From NCBI GenBank assembly GCA_964568625.1, contig CAZMQG010000018.1, positions 1 to 31,776 on the forward strand: DNA of 31,776 nt, in the 5' to 3' direction. Source of the stretch: JBAZAX01 sp964568625 (lineage in GTDB: Bacteria; Babelota; Babeliae; Babelales; RVW-14). The notes under the pieces are model-generated. The model did not search any database. It worked only from the letters and a program-made list of their open reading frames with translations, and was not told where the DNA came from. Positions 30,545 to 31,776 of the stretch are shown here, piece after piece. The first letter of the stretch is position 1. The number at the start of each line of letters is the position of its first letter. Both the position numbers and the translations under genes were made by a program.

Positions 30545-31776
30545 ATGAAGAAAATTTATATAAACAAAATCACAATACCATTGCTGCTTGCAATAGCACT
30601 ATCCTGTGGAATTGGCAATGTTTGGAGTATGGAGGACGCAGCTAGGGCAGCAAAAATAGCAAAAGCCGCAGAAAAAGAAACCGCTCGTAAAGAAGCTGAA
30701 GAAAGTGATCGTAAGATACAGGATAAAATTGCCAGAACTGCACTGAAACAGGTAGAGACCAAAAAAGCACAAGAAAAAGCACAAGAACAGTTAAGAACTA
30801 TTGAAACCGATGAAGCAACAAAAAAAGCTATAGACGCAGCAAGAACAGTTGAAGACTTACAAAAACTATTAGAAAAAATGCCAGAAGCACAAAAAAGAGC
30901 TGTGGAAAAAGCAATAGAGCTAAAAAAAGTAGTTGAGGCTCAACAAGTAAGAACTGAAGAATTAAAAAAACGAATGGCTGAAGCTACCGCCAAACTGAAA
31001 TCATCAACAACAGCTACTCAAACTCCAACAAAAGCACCTGAAAGGGGTACCGAAACATTGGTCGATACAGTAGTAGATAAGCTACCCGAATCTGTACAAA
31101 CAAGGTTAAAGAAAATCGGAATAGGCGGAGGAGGTGTAGGAAGCATCTTAACAGCAGGTGTCATCAGTGCACTTTTGGGTTATTTTTTAGAGGATACACA
31201 AGACGAAGCTAAAGAGAAACAAGGCGGAAAAGATGAATACGACACCAAAGACTCTAACAACGACGGAGGAACGGTCATTAATCCCCCTCTTCCAAAGGCA
31301 GACCCTAACGATATGGATTATGACAAAACATTAACGGATGTTGCAGACCTATTCTCAAATTTTGATCAAGATATGAAAGAAATGCTGGGGAAAAATACAG
31401 ACTATTCTTCAAATACAATCAAATTTGAGGCAGGTAAAGTCGATGTTGACGGAACCCAAGTTGCAGTCAGCATAAAATATGACTTGGAACAATTGGATGT
31501 CGGATTACCACTTATACCCGTCTTAATAACTCTCGCCCCTCAAGATTTGCGCGGTTTTGCATTAACACCTGATGACATACTGGGCAAAATGGATGATGGC
31601 GCCGCGAAAAATATGCTCACCTTGGTATTAAATCCAACAGCATCTTTTATATTCACAATAAAATTAATACAGTTATGTAACTCCGCAACAAAAGACTCAA
31701 CAAAAAATGCTACTGCCAAATTTGAATACATGCTTGATGAAGCAACAGAGTTATACTCACGTTTTATACTTTCACG
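30545..31776 (+). CDS. Exported/membrane coiled-coil protein, 3' end outside window
   Basis: Open from the ATG at 30545 to the window end (410 codons, no stop). GAGGAG at 30532-30537 is well placed. Residues 1-28 are a signal sequence (ITIPLLLAIALSCGIGNVWS). LSC-G could be a poor lipobox, but cleavage after WS is as plausible. Residues about 30-155 are a Lys/Glu/Ala coiled coil, then a Thr/Pro linker. Residues about 192-217 (GIGGGGVGSILTAGVISALL) are a Gly-rich hydrophobic segment that could be a second membrane span. Then comes an acidic, Gly/Asn-rich linker and a folded region (FSNFDQDMKEML, VDVDGTQVAVSIKYDLEQLD). Family not recognised. Same strand as the two helical exported proteins before it, and composition is alike. 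Confidence 0.8.
   Translation, partial: MKKIYINKITIPLLLAIALSCGIGNVWSMEDAARAAKIAKAAEKETARKEAEESDRKIQDKIARTALKQVETKKAQEKAQEQLRTIETDEATKKAIDAARTVEDLQKLLEKMPEAQKRAVEKAIELKKVVEAQQVRTEELKKRMAEATAKLKSSTTATQTPTKAPERGTETLVDTVVDKLPESVQTRLKKIGIGGGGVGSILTAGVISALLGYFLEDTQDEAKEKQGGKDEYDTKDSNNDGGTVINPPLPKADPNDMDYDKTLTDVADLFSNFDQDMKEMLGKNTDYSSNTIKFEAGKVDVDGTQVAVSIKYDLEQLDVGLPLIPVLITLAPQDLRGFALTPDDILGKMDDGAAKNMLTLVLNPTASFIFTIKLIQLCNSATKDSTKNATAKFEYMLDEATELYSRFILS

Overview
The window is AT-rich bacterial DNA from an organism with a diderm envelope: it carries TolQ, TolR, TolA and TolB homologues, a large barrel-like outer-membrane protein ending in Phe, and the peptidoglycan ligase MurC. About half of the protein genes encode Sec-type exported proteins of unrecognised family, several of them large, repetitive or coiled-coil. 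That mixture resembles the Dependentiae (TM6/Babeliae), which live inside protists. This placement is an inference from gene style, not a phylogenetic result.

Layout. (a) 1-10635: a same-strand tandem array of paralogous exported proteins, two of them cut by the window edge or by a 100-N scaffold gap. Each is a beta-helix-like scaffold with a seven-bladed WD40/PD40-like propeller inserted near its C-terminal end. The last gene (5350-10635) is a fusion of three such modules, the third lacking a propeller. A strong hairpin terminator (10666-10695) closes the array. (b) 10859-13842: a small exported protein of unknown function, then an FAD-dependent oxidoreductase and an NAD-dependent sugar-nucleotide epimerase, probably making an activated sugar for surface glycans. 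(c) 13849-17552, minus strand: a tolQ-tolR-tolA-tolB operon with no pal next to it. (d) 17805-20171: a secreted helical protein in which I see about six degenerate copies of an unrecognised repeat of roughly 90-100 residues. (e) 20187-21719, minus strand: CCA-adding enzyme/poly(A) polymerase. (f) 21838-21913: tRNA-Ala(GGC), followed by an oddly GC-rich segment and a hairpin. (g) 22280-24863: a PLP aminotransferase and murC in tandem, ended by a bidirectional terminator shared with (h) 24938-27004, minus strand: an outer-membrane beta-barrel protein. (i) 27262-31776: divergent from the barrel gene, three exported Lys/Ala/Glu-rich helical proteins. The first two are remote paralogues sharing NPF tripeptides, and the second ends in a J-domain-like segment without HPD. 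The third runs off the window.

Two parts look least ordinary. One is the nested beta-helix/propeller array, with seven blades kept in all five complete propellers and a near-homogeneous 141-bp blade repeat in one of them. The other is the 27-32 kb cluster of exported coiled-coil proteins carrying motifs that resemble eukaryotic adaptor ligands. Functions proposed for either are hypotheses; only the sequence patterns are direct observations.
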